Below, one piece after another: positions 17,299 through 26,820 of a DNA stretch of 64,000 bases. The notes beneath the pieces were generated by a model, which was not told the origin of the DNA, made no database searches, and saw nothing but the letters and a program-made list of their open reading frames with translations. The stretch is from NCBI GenBank assembly GCA_027038835.1, contig JALWGC010000003.1:1-64000 (forward strand). Direction: 5' to 3'. The position numbers were made by a program, and so were the translations under genes. The DNA comes from Helicobacteraceae bacterium. GTDB lineage: Bacteria; Campylobacterota; Campylobacteria; Campylobacterales; Sulfurimonadaceae. Position 1 is the stretch's first letter. Every line of letters starts with the position of its first letter.

Positions 17299-17460
17299 CT
17301 ATTTTTCTAAAAATTTTCCACACTTTTTCTCAGGCGTACCGCCGAAAGTTTTCACCGCTACGGCAGTACCGTCTTTGTAGATAGCGTTTCTTTTGCAAAT
17401 ATCTTTGGCGATACACTCTTGGTTGTTACATCCTATGTTTTCAGGTACTTGTTGTGCCAT
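17299..17460 (-). CDS. 53-residue four-cysteine protein between guaA and hemD
   Basis: A short frame starting ATG at 17460 with a strong GGGAG ribosome site at six bases. It begins MAQQVPENIGCNNQEC and ends KCGKFLEK. Cysteines at residues 11, 16, 22 and 47 (C-x4-C-x5-C...C) suggest a small zinc or iron-sulfur site. It fills the gap exactly: three bases after the guaA stop and zero bases before hemD. No signal peptide. I do not recognise a family. Confidence 0.65.
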   Translation of the reverse strand: MAQQVPENIGCNNQECIAKDICKRNAIYKDGTAVAVKTFGGTPEKKCGKFLEK

Positions 17461-17463
17461 TGG

Positions 17464-19005
17464 TTACTCCCATTCTATTGTTGCAGGTGGTTTGGAACTG
17501 ATGTCGTAAACCACTCTGTTGATGCCGTCCACTTCGTTGATGATACGGCGACTGATGCGCTCCAAAAGGTCATGCGGTAAGTGCGCGAACGTTGCCGTCA
17601 TACCGTCAACCGCTTCGACGACGCGGATGGCGACGGTGTTGTCATAAGTTCTGTTGTCTCCCATGACACCGACGCTCTTGACGTTCATAAGCACTGCGAA
17701 CGCTTGCCACGTTTTCGTGTAGTAGCCGCTGGCTTTGAGTTCGTCAAGCAGTATGACGTCCGCTTCGCGAAGCAAGTCGAGGTCGGCTTGGTTGACCTCT
17801 CCCATGATTCTGATGGCAAGTCCGGGTCCGGGGAAGGGATGGCGGTTGACCATCGATTCGGGCAATCCAAGCTCGAGACCGATTTTGCGCACTTCGTCTT
17901 TGAAAAGTTCGCGCAAAGGCTCGATAAGCTCGAAATCCATCCAATCGGGCAGTCCGCCGACGTTGTGGTGCGATTTGATCACTTCGCTTGGACCGTTGAC
18001 GCTGATAGACTCGATAACGTCGGGGTAGAGGGTACCTTGAGCGAGAAACTTGATGCCGTCGTGTTTTTTCGCTTCCTCTTCGAACACCTCTATGAAAGTG
18101 TGTCCGATGATCTTTCTTTTTTGTTCCGGGTCGGTAACGCCGGCTAGGCGGCTAAGGAATTTCTCTCTCGCATCGGCGACGACAAGGGGGACTTTGAGGT
18201 TGATTTTGAAAACCTGCTCGACTTGCTCCCTTTCCCCTTTACGAAGCAGACCGTTATCGACAAAGACGGGGACAAGCTGGTCGCCGATCGCTTCGTAGAG
18301 CATCGCGGCAACTACGGAGCTGTCAACCCCGCCGCTAAGACCGCAAAGCACTTTGCCGTCTCCTACTTTTTCCCGTATGAGCTTGATTTGCTCTTTGAGA
18401 AAATGCTCCATTTTCCATTTTTCATCTACGCCGCAGATGTTGCGAGCGAAGTTGCGAAGCATCAAATACCCCTCTTCGGAATGGTTGACTTCGGGGTGGA
18501 ACTGGAATGCGTAGATGTTTTTTTCTACATTCGCGATAGCTGCGTAGGGAGAGTTGTCGCTAACGGCTATCGCTTCGAAACCTTGCGGTAGTTCTTCGAC
18601 TCTATCGCTATGGCTCATCCAAACGATGCGGTTGTCTTCGCAATCTTTGAAGATGGGGTTGTCCGGCTGGATGATATGTAGTTCGGCTTTGCCGTATTCG
18701 TGGTGGTCGCTTCGAACGACGCTACCGCCGAAATCGACCGCTATGCGTTGCATCCCGTAGCAGATACCGAGGATAGGAAGTCCGAGGTTGTACACCTCTT
18801 GATCGACTTCGTAGGCGTCTTTGTCGTACACCGACGACGGACCGCCGCTTAGAATCACCCCTTTTGGGTTTTTCTTCTTGATATCTTCCGCTTTCGTGTA
18901 GTAAGGAAGAATTTCGCAGTAAATCTCCTGCTCACGCAGTCTTCTGGCGATAAGTTGCGTGTATTGGGAGCCAAAATCCAAAACGATTATGCTTACATTT
19001 GTCAT
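17464..19005 (-). CDS. guaA: GMP synthase (glutamine-hydrolysing)
   Basis: A 513-residue two-domain enzyme that converts XMP to GMP. The class I glutamine amidotransferase domain has LGICYGMQ with the nucleophilic Cys near residue 84, and [13 protein letters not shown] with the His-Glu pair. The ATP pyrophosphatase domain has the P-loop LSGGVDSSV, and the C-terminal dimerisation domain ends in the conserved KPPATIEWE. Length is normal. It is the first gene of a three-gene minus-strand unit. Confidence 0.97.
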   Translation of the reverse strand: MTNVSIIVLDFGSQYTQLIARRLREQEIYCEILPYYTKAEDIKKKNPKGVILSGGPSSVYDKDAYEVDQEVYNLGLPILGICYGMQRIAVDFGGSVVRSDHHEYGKAELHIIQPDNPIFKDCEDNRIVWMSHSDRVEELPQGFEAIAVSDNSPYAAIANVEKNIYAFQFHPEVNHSEEGYLMLRNFARNICGVDEKWKMEHFLKEQIKLIREKVGDGKVLCGLSGGVDSSVVAAMLYEAIGDQLVPVFVDNGLLRKGEREQVEQVFKINLKVPLVVADAREKFLSRLAGVTDPEQKRKIIGHTFIEVFEEEAKKHDGIKFLAQGTLYPDVIESISVNGPSEVIKSHHNVGGLPDWMDFELIEPLRELFKDEVRKIGLELGLPESMVNRHPFPGPGLAIRIMGEVNQADLDLLREADVILLDELKASGYYTKTWQAFAVLMNVKSVGVMGDNRTYDNTVAIRVVEAVDGMTATFAHLPHDLLERISRRIINEVDGINRVVYDISSKPPATIEWE

Positions 19006-19104
19006 ACAATGACCCTTTGGAGAGAAAATAGATGAGAAATGATAGCGAAAAATAGATAAAAATTAGTTTGATAGCGACGATTAGGAAGTGGTTGTGCGGT
19101 GTTG

Positions 19105-19120
19105 GCGGCGGTCTCGCCGC
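19105..19120. terminator. GC-rich hairpin downstream of the chemoreceptor gene
   Basis: GCGGCG pairs with CGCCGC around a GTCT loop, about 20 bases after the end of the minus-strand chemoreceptor gene and upstream of guaA. There is no T-tract on either side, so it may slow polymerase or protect a 3' end rather than terminate efficiently. Confidence 0.35.
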
Positions 19121-19138
19121 TTGGTAGATAGAGTGTTC

Positions 19139-20467
19139 CTATTCCCCGATAATTGTTTTGATATCGATATCTTCACCCGTTTCTTCGACAAGTCTGTCCA
19201 TCAGCTCGAAGAGTTGATTGGAGTGCTCTTCGGCTTTTGTGAAATTGTCGATAAGATTTTGGATATCGCTGGGTTTGGAACTTTCACATGCACCATGCAT
19301 AGCGCAGTCTATACTTTCGTTGATAAGGTCATGGAACGCTTTGTGGTGCGTTTCCATACTTCTGTATGTAGGGCTGGAGCCGAAGCTCTTCTTGCCGCTG
19401 CCGTAGTACCAGATGCCGAAATCGCAGTGCTTGTAGTCTTTTTTCAGTTCGTCGTTGGCGGTACCGTTGACCACCGCGGAGTAGGCGAACGACTTGAAGA
19501 CGATATGGTGGATTTTGAAATTCGCTAAAAAGAGCGCGAAAGAGCTTTTGTTCGAATCGCCTGCGAGACTACTCATACTTTCGTTGAGTTTGTGGATGGT
19601 GTCGGAGAAGTTCTCCATCGTTTCGTTCGCGCTGTCGGCTATATTGCTGATGTTCGATGCGTTTTCGGCGATCGAGTTGGATTGTTGTTGCAGTGTCTGA
19701 ATGGTGATGTTTATCTCGCTTGTCGCTTTGCTGGTACGCTCGGCGAGTTTTCGCACTTCATCGGCGACGACGGCGAAACCGCGACCGTGCTCACCCGCAC
19801 GTGCGGCTTCGATGGCGGCGTTGAGAGCGAGGAGGTTGGTTTGGTCGGCGATATCTTTGATAAGGTTGATAACGCTGGTTATTTCGTTTACATGATCGTT
19901 CATTTGGTCGATGGCGTCGGAAGTGTCCGAGACGATTTCGTTAAGACTTGAAATCTGGCTTGTCGTGGCGTTGACCGACTCGAAGGTTCTTTCGGTTGCG
20001 TTGGAAGCTTCGCTTGTGAGTTCCGCAGAACGTAAAAACGCGTTTTTGGTTTTGTCTATATCGCTGTTGATAACGTCGTAGTTGTGTTTCATACCGCCGT
20101 TGATTTTGGAAAATTCGGTCGAGAGTACCCCTATGCGTTTGTATTTTTCACTCGCTTTCATCAAGTTGACGGCGTGTTGGATCTGTTTTGCCGTCATTTG
20201 GAACTCACCGTGCAGACCGTCTGGGAACATGTGTCTGTACATCTCCCCTTTACCCACCGCTTCGATGGTGTTTCTGCTTTCACGCAAGATGATTTCGACT
20301 TGGTCAAGAAGATTGTTGATATCCCAAGCTATCTTTTGTAGCGGGGTGTCGCTTTTGTCTATGATCACTCTTGAAGAAAGTTTACCGTTTTGGGCATCGT
20401 CAAGCACTTTGGCTATTTGCGCGATGAGTGCCGATTCGTTGGAAGATTTGTTATTGCTGAAAAACAT
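19139..20467 (-). CDS. Soluble methyl-accepting chemotaxis protein with C-terminal zinc-binding (CZB) domain
   Basis: A 442-residue chemoreceptor without membrane segments or signal peptide. The signalling hairpin is unmistakable ([19 protein letters not shown] and [18 protein letters not shown]). The C-terminal part is a CZB domain with the expected pattern: an early [13 protein letters not shown] helix, [10 protein letters not shown], and a later THHKAFHDL helix; His and Cys there bind zinc. CZB receptors respond to metal, pH or oxidants. The start overlaps the adjacent PAS gene by one base. This resembles the CetA/CetB arrangement in Campylobacter, in which a PAS protein and a separate receptor together sense energy state. 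Confidence 0.9.
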   Translation of the reverse strand: MFFSNNKSSNESALIAQIAKVLDDAQNGKLSSRVIIDKSDTPLQKIAWDINNLLDQVEIILRESRNTIEAVGKGEMYRHMFPDGLHGEFQMTAKQIQHAVNLMKASEKYKRIGVLSTEFSKINGGMKHNYDVINSDIDKTKNAFLRSAELTSEASNATERTFESVNATTSQISSLNEIVSDTSDAIDQMNDHVNEITSVINLIKDIADQTNLLALNAAIEAARAGEHGRGFAVVADEVRKLAERTSKATSEINITIQTLQQQSNSIAENASNISNIADSANETMENFSDTIHKLNESMSSLAGDSNKSSFALFLANFKIHHIVFKSFAYSAVVNGTANDELKKDYKHCDFGIWYYGSGKKSFGSSPTYRSMETHHKAFHDLINESIDCAMHGACESSKPSDIQNLIDNFTKAEEHSNQLFELMDRLVEETGEDIDIKTIIGE

Positions 20468-21015
20468 TATAGTTTCGCTCCTATCTGTAAGCTGATGACA
20501 AGCTGGTTGTAACTCATATTTTTCTCTTTTAGAAGTTCGTCGAGAAGTTGTTGCGAGGCGCTCACACCACCGCTTCGTTCCGCTTCGAGGAGTTGATTGT
20601 ACAACGGCGCTACCGCTTTTTTTGCGGAGTCAGACATTTTGCGGCGCACGGAAGTGTAGGAGATGATGTTACCGTGCTGGTCGAAGTCGGGCGTGATGTA
20701 AGCAAAAACCCAGTAATAACCGCCATCGGCGCAGAGATTTTTGACAAAGCCGAAAAACTCTTTTTTGCTTTGAATCAAATCCCACAATATTTTAAAGGCG
20801 ACTTTGGGCATATCGGGATGGCGGATAAGATTGTGGTTAGCACCTATGAGCTCATCGAAGGAGTAGCCCGCCATTTTCGCGAAAATCTCGTTACAGTAGA
20901 TGATTTTCCCTTTGAGGTCGGTTTTGGAAACGATGAAATCGTCCGCTCCCAACACCTTTTCGTTGTTGGTAACGTTTTTTGGCTGATCGAGTTTCGATAG
21001 CGATTTGGTTGACAT
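20467..21015 (-). CDS. PAS-domain sensor protein, Aer/CetB-like
   Basis: A 182-residue cytoplasmic protein with one PAS domain (about residues 25-130). [24 protein letters not shown] and the [10 protein letters not shown] motif are typical of the FAD-binding PAS domains of Aer and CetB. A helical C-terminal tail could dock on the receptor. It is followed directly by the CZB chemoreceptor, so the pair probably forms a redox or energy-taxis sensor. The flavin is inferred from the motif. Confidence 0.85.
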   Translation of the reverse strand: MSTKSLSKLDQPKNVTNNEKVLGADDFIVSKTDLKGKIIYCNEIFAKMAGYSFDELIGANHNLIRHPDMPKVAFKILWDLIQSKKEFFGFVKNLCADGGYYWVFAYITPDFDQHGNIISYTSVRRKMSDSAKKAVAPLYNQLLEAERSGGVSASQQLLDELLKEKNMSYNQLVISLQIGAKL

Positions 21016-21167
21016 AGCGAAATAGCCTTTTATGGAAGATAGTGTCTTATTATAGAATTTTTTATGTTTGAAAAAGCAATAATGTTTTAAAAAATGGTAA
21101 AATTGTGTAGATTTGTAACAAAATGCGTTGTTGTGGTTTGTTGATTTGTTAAAACAAGTACGGTTAA

Positions 21168-21193
21168 AAGGCTACCGAATTTTCGGTAGCCTT
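21168..21193 (-). terminator. Rho-independent terminator of nhaD
   Basis: A 12-base-pair perfect stem, AAGGCTACCGAA with TTCGGTAGCCTT around two bases, lies ten bases after the nhaD stop. Read on the minus strand it is followed by TTTTAACC. It ends the nadB-nhaD transcript. Confidence 0.85.
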
Positions 21194-21203
21194 GCCGTAG
21201 GAG

Positions 21204-22517
21204 TTAGTACAACCCCAAAATTTCGAACTGAACATACCATATAATCATAGAAAGTGCGTATCCGGCAAGGATGGTCCAAGCGTATTTGAGGTGGCTTCCA
21301 AAAGTGTAGATACCGCGAAGTCTCCCCATGACACCGACACCTGCTGCAGAACCGAAGCTAATAAGGCTTCCCCCAATTCCCGCAGTCAAGGTTACAAGCA
21401 TCCACTCATCGACACCCATGCTCGGAGAAGATTTCAAAATGGCGCTCATAACCGGTACGTTATCGACGATAGCGGAGATGAACCCGACACCGATGTTCGC
21501 CGCGGTCGCTCCCACAAGGTCGTAGAGGTGGTGGATGTACTCGAGCCACCCGAGGAAGTGAAGCGCACCAACGGCTGCGAGGATACCGAAGAAGAAAAGC
21601 AGCGTGTCGTTTTCGACTTTTTGCATGTTGACGTAGATGTCGAAGTGTTGTCGCCCGGTTTTTTCGAGTTTGATGGAGTAGAGTTTAAGCAGTGCCAAAC
21701 CGAACATCATACCCCACATCGCCGGGAAGTGGAAAAACTGATGCCCCAAAACCGCGATGGCGATAGTGCCCACACCAAGGTAAACGACCCCCATACCGCC
21801 GTCTTTGAGTACCGGTTTCTTTTCGGTCGAAGCATCGAAATGGGGCTCCCCTTTAGGAACGAACATAGAGAGCAAGAACGCTGTAAGCATCCATCCCAGA
21901 ATCGAAGCGGGGAAGAGGAAAAGGAAATCCACGAACTCCCCTTTGCCTGCCGTCCAAGCCATAAGTGTCGTGATGTCTCCAAAGGGACTCCATGCACCCC
22001 CGGCGTTAGCCGCGACGACGATGTTGATAGCACCCGGAACCAAAAAGTCGGTTTTTTTCTTGTCTATCGTGAACAAAACGGTAGAGAGGATGAGTGCGGT
22101 GGTAAGGTTGTCGGCGACGGGAGAGATGAAAAACGCAAGAAGCCCCGTCAGCCAAAACAGTTTTTTGTAGCTGTACCCTTTGGAGACGAGTTTGAATTTC
22201 ATCAAATCGAACACGCCACGCTCTATCAACGTTTCGATGTAGGTCATCGCTACGAGCAAGAAGAAGAAAATCTCCGCTATTTCGAGTATGAGATGTTCGA
22301 GCTCATTGTGCATAGGTTCGGGATCGAGCCCGTTAAGAGCGTAATAGACCCCAATAAGCATGAACATGAACGTTCCGGTAAAAAGTGCCGGCTTCGCCTT
22401 GTTTATTTCGTAGCTTTCTTCGGTAGCTATAAAGTAGTATCCTATGACGAAAACCGCCAAGGAAACCCACCCCACCCACGTGGTGGCGAGGTTTATCATT
22501 TCGGTCGCTTCATGCAT
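21204..22517 (-). CDS. nhaD: Na+/H+ antiporter, NhaD type
   Basis: A 437-residue inner-membrane antiporter of the ion-transporter superfamily with about 11-12 helices. Signature stretches FISPVADNLTTALI and VVAANAGGAWSPFGDITTLMAW match NhaD, as do SAIVDNVPVMSAI and GIGGSLISFGSAAG near the C-terminus; the Asp and Asn residues in these helices form the transport site. It expels sodium in exchange for protons, which fits a marine or saline habitat. The N-terminus overlaps nadB by eight bases. Confidence 0.93.
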   Translation of the reverse strand: MHEATEMINLATTWVGWVSLAVFVIGYYFIATEESYEINKAKPALFTGTFMFMLIGVYYALNGLDPEPMHNELEHLILEIAEIFFFLLVAMTYIETLIERGVFDLMKFKLVSKGYSYKKLFWLTGLLAFFISPVADNLTTALILSTVLFTIDKKKTDFLVPGAINIVVAANAGGAWSPFGDITTLMAWTAGKGEFVDFLFLFPASILGWMLTAFLLSMFVPKGEPHFDASTEKKPVLKDGGMGVVYLGVGTIAIAVLGHQFFHFPAMWGMMFGLALLKLYSIKLEKTGRQHFDIYVNMQKVENDTLLFFFGILAAVGALHFLGWLEYIHHLYDLVGATAANIGVGFISAIVDNVPVMSAILKSSPSMGVDEWMLVTLTAGIGGSLISFGSAAGVGVMGRLRGIYTFGSHLKYAWTILAGYALSMIIWYVQFEILGLY

Positions 22518-23961
22518 CCTGTTTCTCCTTGATGTAGTGTACTCCTATGGAATGTTCCCTTTTTAGAGCCGCTTGTACAATCTCACGCGCTGTGAGCAAG
22601 CGAAATTGTAGTAGTTTACCAATTTTTTCATTTAAAAGAGCATTAATCTCCTCAAGCGCTTCGTTTAATCCCTCTTTTGTCCTGATAACTCCCACTTTTT
22701 CCCACATGATTTTGCGAAGACGATTTTTTTTGGCTTTATCCCCTTTGTAGCTCATCACCGCATCGGTAGGTGTGAAGTGAGGGGGCGAGAACGGTTTATC
22801 GTTTTTGAGGATGTCGTTGATGGCGCGTTTGCTAAAGACCATCCCCTCCAAAAGGGAATTCGAAGCGAGTCTGTTCGCTCCATGTACGCCCGTCGAGGCG
22901 ACTTCCCCTACGGCGTAAAGCCCCTCTACATCCTCTATGTGAGCGTCGATATCGGTTTTGATACCCCCGATGGCGTAGTGAAACGCAGGAGAGATGGGCA
23001 CGCGCTGTTTCGGTACGTTAAATCCCAAAGCGTGAAATTTTTTGTAGATATTGGGGAAGCGGTGCATAAAGAAAAGTTCGTCGAAATTCGACATGTTCAA
23101 ATAAACCTGCGAGCCGGTTTTGGCGACATAGTCGAAGATGCTTTTGCTGACGATATCGCGAGATGCAAGCTCGCCCCTTTCGTCGTAGTCGAACAGAAAA
23201 CGTCTGCCCTGTTCGTCTTCGATGGTCGCTCCTTCGCCGCGAAGCGCTTCGGTAAGGAGCATTTTCTGTGCAAGGTCGCTGTGGACGAACACGGTTGGGT
23301 GAAACTGCATCATCTCCATATTTTCAAGCGCTATCCCTTTTTCGACGCATAGCCCTTGCATATCGGCGCTGATGGTCGGGGCGTTGGTGTGGTACTCGTA
23401 GAGACTTCCCACTCCGCCCGATGCCAAAATGACGTTTTTGGCGTAGATGTTGTAGGTTTTTCGATTTTTGAGTACCGTTACGCCGTAACATTTCCCCTCG
23501 TGTATGAGCAAATCGACTACGCGGGTATCGCTTAGCATCGGGTGGGGGTTGTGGGAGAGGAGGAAGTAGTGGATGTACCTTCCCGTCGCGTCTCCGCCGG
23601 CGTGGAGAATACGTTTTGTGGAGTGAGCCGCTTCTTTGGTGTAGAGAAGGTTTCCGTTTTCGTCAGTGTCGAAGTGAAATCCCATCGCGATTAGTTCGTC
23701 GATCACCTCACGGGAGTTCTCGCTCATCACCCGAACAGCTTCTTCGTTACACAGACCCGCTCCGGCATTGAGGGTGTCTTTGATATGCAGCGGAATGTCG
23801 TTTTCGTCTTTTGCCAGCGCGACGCCCCCTTGTGCGTAGAAAGTGTTGCATTTGAACGTTTCTCTTTTGTTGATAAGGAGTACTTTTTTCTCTTTGGGGA
23901 TGTGGCTTGCCGCATACAGCCCGGCTATTCCCGTTCCGACTATGACGACGTCGTAAATCAT
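22510..23961 (-). CDS. nadB: L-aspartate oxidase
   Basis: A 483-residue flavoprotein that oxidises aspartate to iminoaspartate for quinolinate and NAD synthesis. It has the dinucleotide motif VGTGIAGLYAA at the N-terminus, YAQGGVALAK, the conserved RILHAGGDATGRYIH, and the FHPTVF and HYAIGGIKTD active-site segments shared with the succinate dehydrogenase flavoprotein family. The TGA of the upstream small lipoprotein overlaps its ATG. No nadA or nadC nearby. Confidence 0.95.
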   Translation of the reverse strand: MIYDVVIVGTGIAGLYAASHIPKEKKVLLINKRETFKCNTFYAQGGVALAKDENDIPLHIKDTLNAGAGLCNEEAVRVMSENSREVIDELIAMGFHFDTDENGNLLYTKEAAHSTKRILHAGGDATGRYIHYFLLSHNPHPMLSDTRVVDLLIHEGKCYGVTVLKNRKTYNIYAKNVILASGGVGSLYEYHTNAPTISADMQGLCVEKGIALENMEMMQFHPTVFVHSDLAQKMLLTEALRGEGATIEDEQGRRFLFDYDERGELASRDIVSKSIFDYVAKTGSQVYLNMSNFDELFFMHRFPNIYKKFHALGFNVPKQRVPISPAFHYAIGGIKTDIDAHIEDVEGLYAVGEVASTGVHGANRLASNSLLEGMVFSKRAINDILKNDKPFSPPHFTPTDAVMSYKGDKAKKNRLRKIMWEKVGVIRTKEGLNEALEEINALLNEKIGKLLQFRLLTAREIVQAALKREHSIGVHYIKEKQDA

Positions 23962-24113
23962 TCGTTTCCTTTTTCGATGACGACATTTACGTTATCGTCG
24001 ATTTTTTCTTCGTAATATGGGGGCTTCTTGTAGCCGCAACCGCCAAGGTTTAATAAAATAAAAGCTATAATTAGCGTATGAAAAAAGCCAGTGACGTTAT
24101 CTCTTTTTTGCAA
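23958..24113 (-). CDS. Small LptM/YifL-like lipoprotein (51 aa)
   Basis: The frame upstream of nadB contains a lipobox, NLGGC, followed by GYKKPPYYEE, close to the short CGxKGPLY pattern of LptM/YifL lipoproteins. No ATG fits. I chose the TTG at 24113 because GAGG lies six bases upstream and it gives a proper signal peptide (MQKRDNVTGFF, then LIIAFILLNLGGC). LptM helps LptD mature in E. coli; that role here is inference. The gene overlaps the divergent DUF721-like gene by 36 bases and nadB by four. Confidence 0.55.
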   Translation of the reverse strand: MQKRDNVTGFFHTLIIAFILLNLGGCGYKKPPYYEEKIDDNVNVVIEKGNE

Positions 24114-24515
24114 AGCGAGCCTCGATTCAAAAAGTTGCAAAACGTGCGGTGCATAGAGAAGATAGTCGATGCTTTCTTGCCCACTACCCGCCGTTTTGTG
24201 GAGTTCGGTTACATAAAGAACAAAACTCTGTTTCTCGTGTTGAGCCATAATGCCGGCAAACAAGAACTCGATAATAATATAAAAATGATTAAAGAAGTGT
24301 TAAATTCGATAGTTATTCAGGAGTGCCAAGGGGTGGAGTTTAATGAGATTCGCTCTTTCGTTACCAACAAACCGAGAAAGAAGAACCAAAAAAAGCGAAG
24401 CAGCGTACCGTTTTACGAAGAGCGTGCCGATGGGGAGTTTCGCATCGATATGTTCAAAGACGAAAAACTCAAATCGCTCGCGTTGGAGATCAAGAAGATA
24501 GTAAGCCATGCGTGA
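24078..24515 (+). CDS. DUF721/DciA-like protein
   Basis: A 145-residue basic protein. The N-terminal half (about residues 5-85), with FLPTTRRFVEFGYIKNKTLFLVL and then a helix beginning HNAGKQELDNN, has the look of the DUF721/DciA fold (a KH-like domain linked to replicative helicase loading in other bacteria). The C-terminal half is a Lys/Arg-rich linker (KPRKKNQKKR) and a helix. The family call is tentative. It overlaps uvrC by eight bases, so it is co-translated with it. Confidence 0.6.
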   Translation: MKKASDVISFLQSEPRFKKLQNVRCIEKIVDAFLPTTRRFVEFGYIKNKTLFLVLSHNAGKQELDNNIKMIKEVLNSIVIQECQGVEFNEIRSFVTNKPRKKNQKKRSSVPFYEERADGEFRIDMFKDEKLKSLALEIKKIVSHA

Positions 24516-26316
24516 AGAAGCGTTGGAGAAAAAGATAAAAAACCTCCCCAAATCCCCGGGAGTGTATCAGTACTACGACAAAGAGGGTCGCCTTTTGTAT
24601 GTGGGAAAAGCGAAAAATCTCGCTAACAGAGTCAAAAGCTACTGGAGCTTTTCGCCACTTCGAGCCGCTTCGAACCTCTCGCTGCGCATAACGAAGATGA
24701 TAAACGAAACCCACTCGCTCGAATATATAGTCGTTCCCAGCGAACACGATGCGCTTTTGCTCGAAAACTCCCTTATCAAACAACTCAATCCCAAATACAA
24801 CATCCTTTTACGGGACGACAAAACCTACCCCTACATCTACATCGACAAACTCGAACCCTATCCCCGTTTCGAGATAACGAGGAAAGTGATAGAAGCCAAA
24901 GGGGTGGAGTATTTCGGTCCTTATTCGGTCGGAGCGCGCGATATTTTGGACTCGGTGTACGAGCTTTGCAAACTGGTGCAGAAGAAATCGTGCCTCAAAG
25001 GGGGCAAGGCGTGTTTGTTCTATCAGATAGACAAATGCCTAGCACCATGTGAAGGTAGCGTGACGAAAGAGCGTTACGACAAAGAGGTGGAAAAGGCGCG
25101 CGAGTACATCAAAGACAAAAAAAAGCTTCTAAGCGAGCTTCATGCGAAGATGGAGTTTTACGCCGAGGAGCTGCGCTTCGAAGAAGCGGCGACTTTGCGA
25201 GACAGGATAGAAAAGATACAACGAAGTACCCTCCATAGCGAAATCGACTTGGCAAGCAAGGAAAACTACGACATTTTCGTCGTCGCCAACGATGAAAAAA
25301 GAGCGACGGTGGTGCGGGTGTTCATGCGAGAAGGGAAGATAGTCTCAAGCGATTTCGAAACGATCGCGACGGTGGAGAATTTCGATGCTTCGGAGATGCT
25401 AAAGCGCTCCATTCTCAACCTCTACGCTTACAAAAAACCCCCTATCGTCGCTCCCATACTCGTCAACGAAACGATAGAGGACAAAGAGAGCATAGAGGAG
25501 TTCTTGCGCAATGAATTCGGCAGGAAAATCCCTATTTCCCAACCTAAACGGGGGATGAAAAAGAAGCTTGTCGATTTAGCGCTTTTAAATGCCCATGAGG
25601 TGCTGCGCCAAAACGCGACGAAACAGAAAAACGACATCTTGGAAGAGTTGCGAGAGCTTTTTGGGCTTTCCCATCTGCCGCGGCATATCGAGTGTTTCGA
25701 CAATTCCCATCTAAGCGGTAAAGCGACCGTGGGGGCGATGGTCGTATGGGAGGGTGAAGGGTTTTCCAAGGAGCGATACCGCCATTACCATCTCCAAGCC
25801 AAAGACGAGTATGCCCAGATGAAAGAGATACTGACAAGAAGGGCGCAAAGTTTCGATGAAAACCCTCCGCCCGATTTGTGGGTTATCGACGGTGGAGCGA
25901 CACTGCTCAAGCTTGCGCAAGAGGTGGTTGCAAGTAGCGGTGCGAACATAGACGTCGTCGCGATAGCCAAGGAGAAGCTTGCCGCAAAAGCGCACCGCGC
26001 AAAAGGGAGCGCACAAGATATCCTCCATTTCGGCTCGAGCGAGTACCGTCTCAAACCGACCGATAAACGGTTGCAGTTTTTACAGCGTTTGCGTGATGAA
26101 GCGCACCGTTTCGCTATCAAGTTTCACCGACAGACAAAGTTGAAACTCGATAAAGAGAGCGAGCTTTTGAAACTTCATGGGATATCGAGTGCAAAAGTGA
26201 AAAGGCTTATCGATTATTTTGGAACGTTCGAAGCTATAAAATGTGCACAATTTGAAGAGATTTGTACCATTCTAAACACAAAAGATGCAAAAATTATAAA
26301 AAAACTATATCAATAA
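24508..26316 (+). CDS. uvrC: Excinuclease ABC subunit C
   Basis: A 602-residue nucleotide-excision-repair endonuclease. The GIY-YIG domain opens the protein (SPGVYQYYDKEGRLLYVGKAKN), and a UvrB-binding UVR motif sits near residue 205 (ELRFEEAATLRDRIEKIQ). The UvrC RNase-H-like domain has IECFDNSHLSGKATVGAMV and LWVIDGGATLL, with the catalytic Asp residues, and C-terminal helix-hairpin-helix repeats are present. It nicks both sides of a lesion marked by UvrAB. Length is normal. Confidence 0.96.
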   Translation: MREEALEKKIKNLPKSPGVYQYYDKEGRLLYVGKAKNLANRVKSYWSFSPLRAASNLSLRITKMINETHSLEYIVVPSEHDALLLENSLIKQLNPKYNILLRDDKTYPYIYIDKLEPYPRFEITRKVIEAKGVEYFGPYSVGARDILDSVYELCKLVQKKSCLKGGKACLFYQIDKCLAPCEGSVTKERYDKEVEKAREYIKDKKKLLSELHAKMEFYAEELRFEEAATLRDRIEKIQRSTLHSEIDLASKENYDIFVVANDEKRATVVRVFMREGKIVSSDFETIATVENFDASEMLKRSILNLYAYKKPPIVAPILVNETIEDKESIEEFLRNEFGRKIPISQPKRGMKKKLVDLALLNAHEVLRQNATKQKNDILEELRELFGLSHLPRHIECFDNSHLSGKATVGAMVVWEGEGFSKERYRHYHLQAKDEYAQMKEILTRRAQSFDENPPPDLWVIDGGATLLKLAQEVVASSGANIDVVAIAKEKLAAKAHRAKGSAQDILHFGSSEYRLKPTDKRLQFLQRLRDEAHRFAIKFHRQTKLKLDKESELLKLHGISSAKVKRLIDYFGTFEAIKCAQFEEICTILNTKDAKIIKKLYQ

Positions 26317-26379
26317 GAGACTTTTACACCGTTTTTTGATATATTTAGGAAAGTGAGTGATTTTTTACAAGAAGGTACA

Positions 26380-26820
26380 ATGATGGGGAATATTACACCA
26401 ATCGATGAAGAATATGAAATTGAAGGGGAAGGTGCGCTAGTATATCAAATGGATATGGAGGGCATCTTGACGTATGTAAACCGCAGGTTTCGCCAAGTGA
26501 GTATGTATGAATACGACGAACTTGTCGGACACCCTGAGAGCATACTGCATCATCCGGATATGCCAAAAGCGGCTTATAAGAAGATGTGGGATACGATAAA
26601 AGGCGCACAAGTCTTTAACGGTACTGTAAAACTTTTAAGAAAAGACGGGCGCTATTTTTGGGTCAACTTGGAGATTTTGCCCGTAAAAGAGGAAAAAACG
26701 GGTCAAATAGACAACTTTATCGCTGTCGCGCGTCCTGCATCGAGAAAAGATATAGAAGAAAACGAAGAGTTATATAGAAGAATGCTCGAAGCAGAGAAAA
26801 AAGGAGAAGAAGAGATATGA
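26380..26820 (+). CDS. PAS-domain sensor protein at the head of a phosphorelay operon
   Basis: About 146 residues from ATG 26380 (a GAAGG site precedes it; a GTG at 26353 is also open). One PAS domain: MEGILTYVNRRFRQVSMYEYDELVG, HHPDMPKAAYKKMW and DGRYFWVNLEILPV. It is clearly related to the PAS protein at 20467-21015 and shares the HPDMP motif of flavin-binding redox sensors. It overlaps the following Hpt gene by four bases, so it probably supplies the sensory input for the kinase system downstream. Confidence 0.85.
   Translation: MMGNITPIDEEYEIEGEGALVYQMDMEGILTYVNRRFRQVSMYEYDELVGHPESILHHPDMPKAAYKKMWDTIKGAQVFNGTVKLLRKDGRYFWVNLEILPVKEEKTGQIDNFIAVARPASRKDIEENEELYRRMLEAEKKGEEEI

Noticed and set aside
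21291-22532. 413-codon plus-strand open frame opposite nhaD
   Set aside because: Very charged, low-complexity product antisense to a clear membrane transporter; the nhaD frame explains the sequence.
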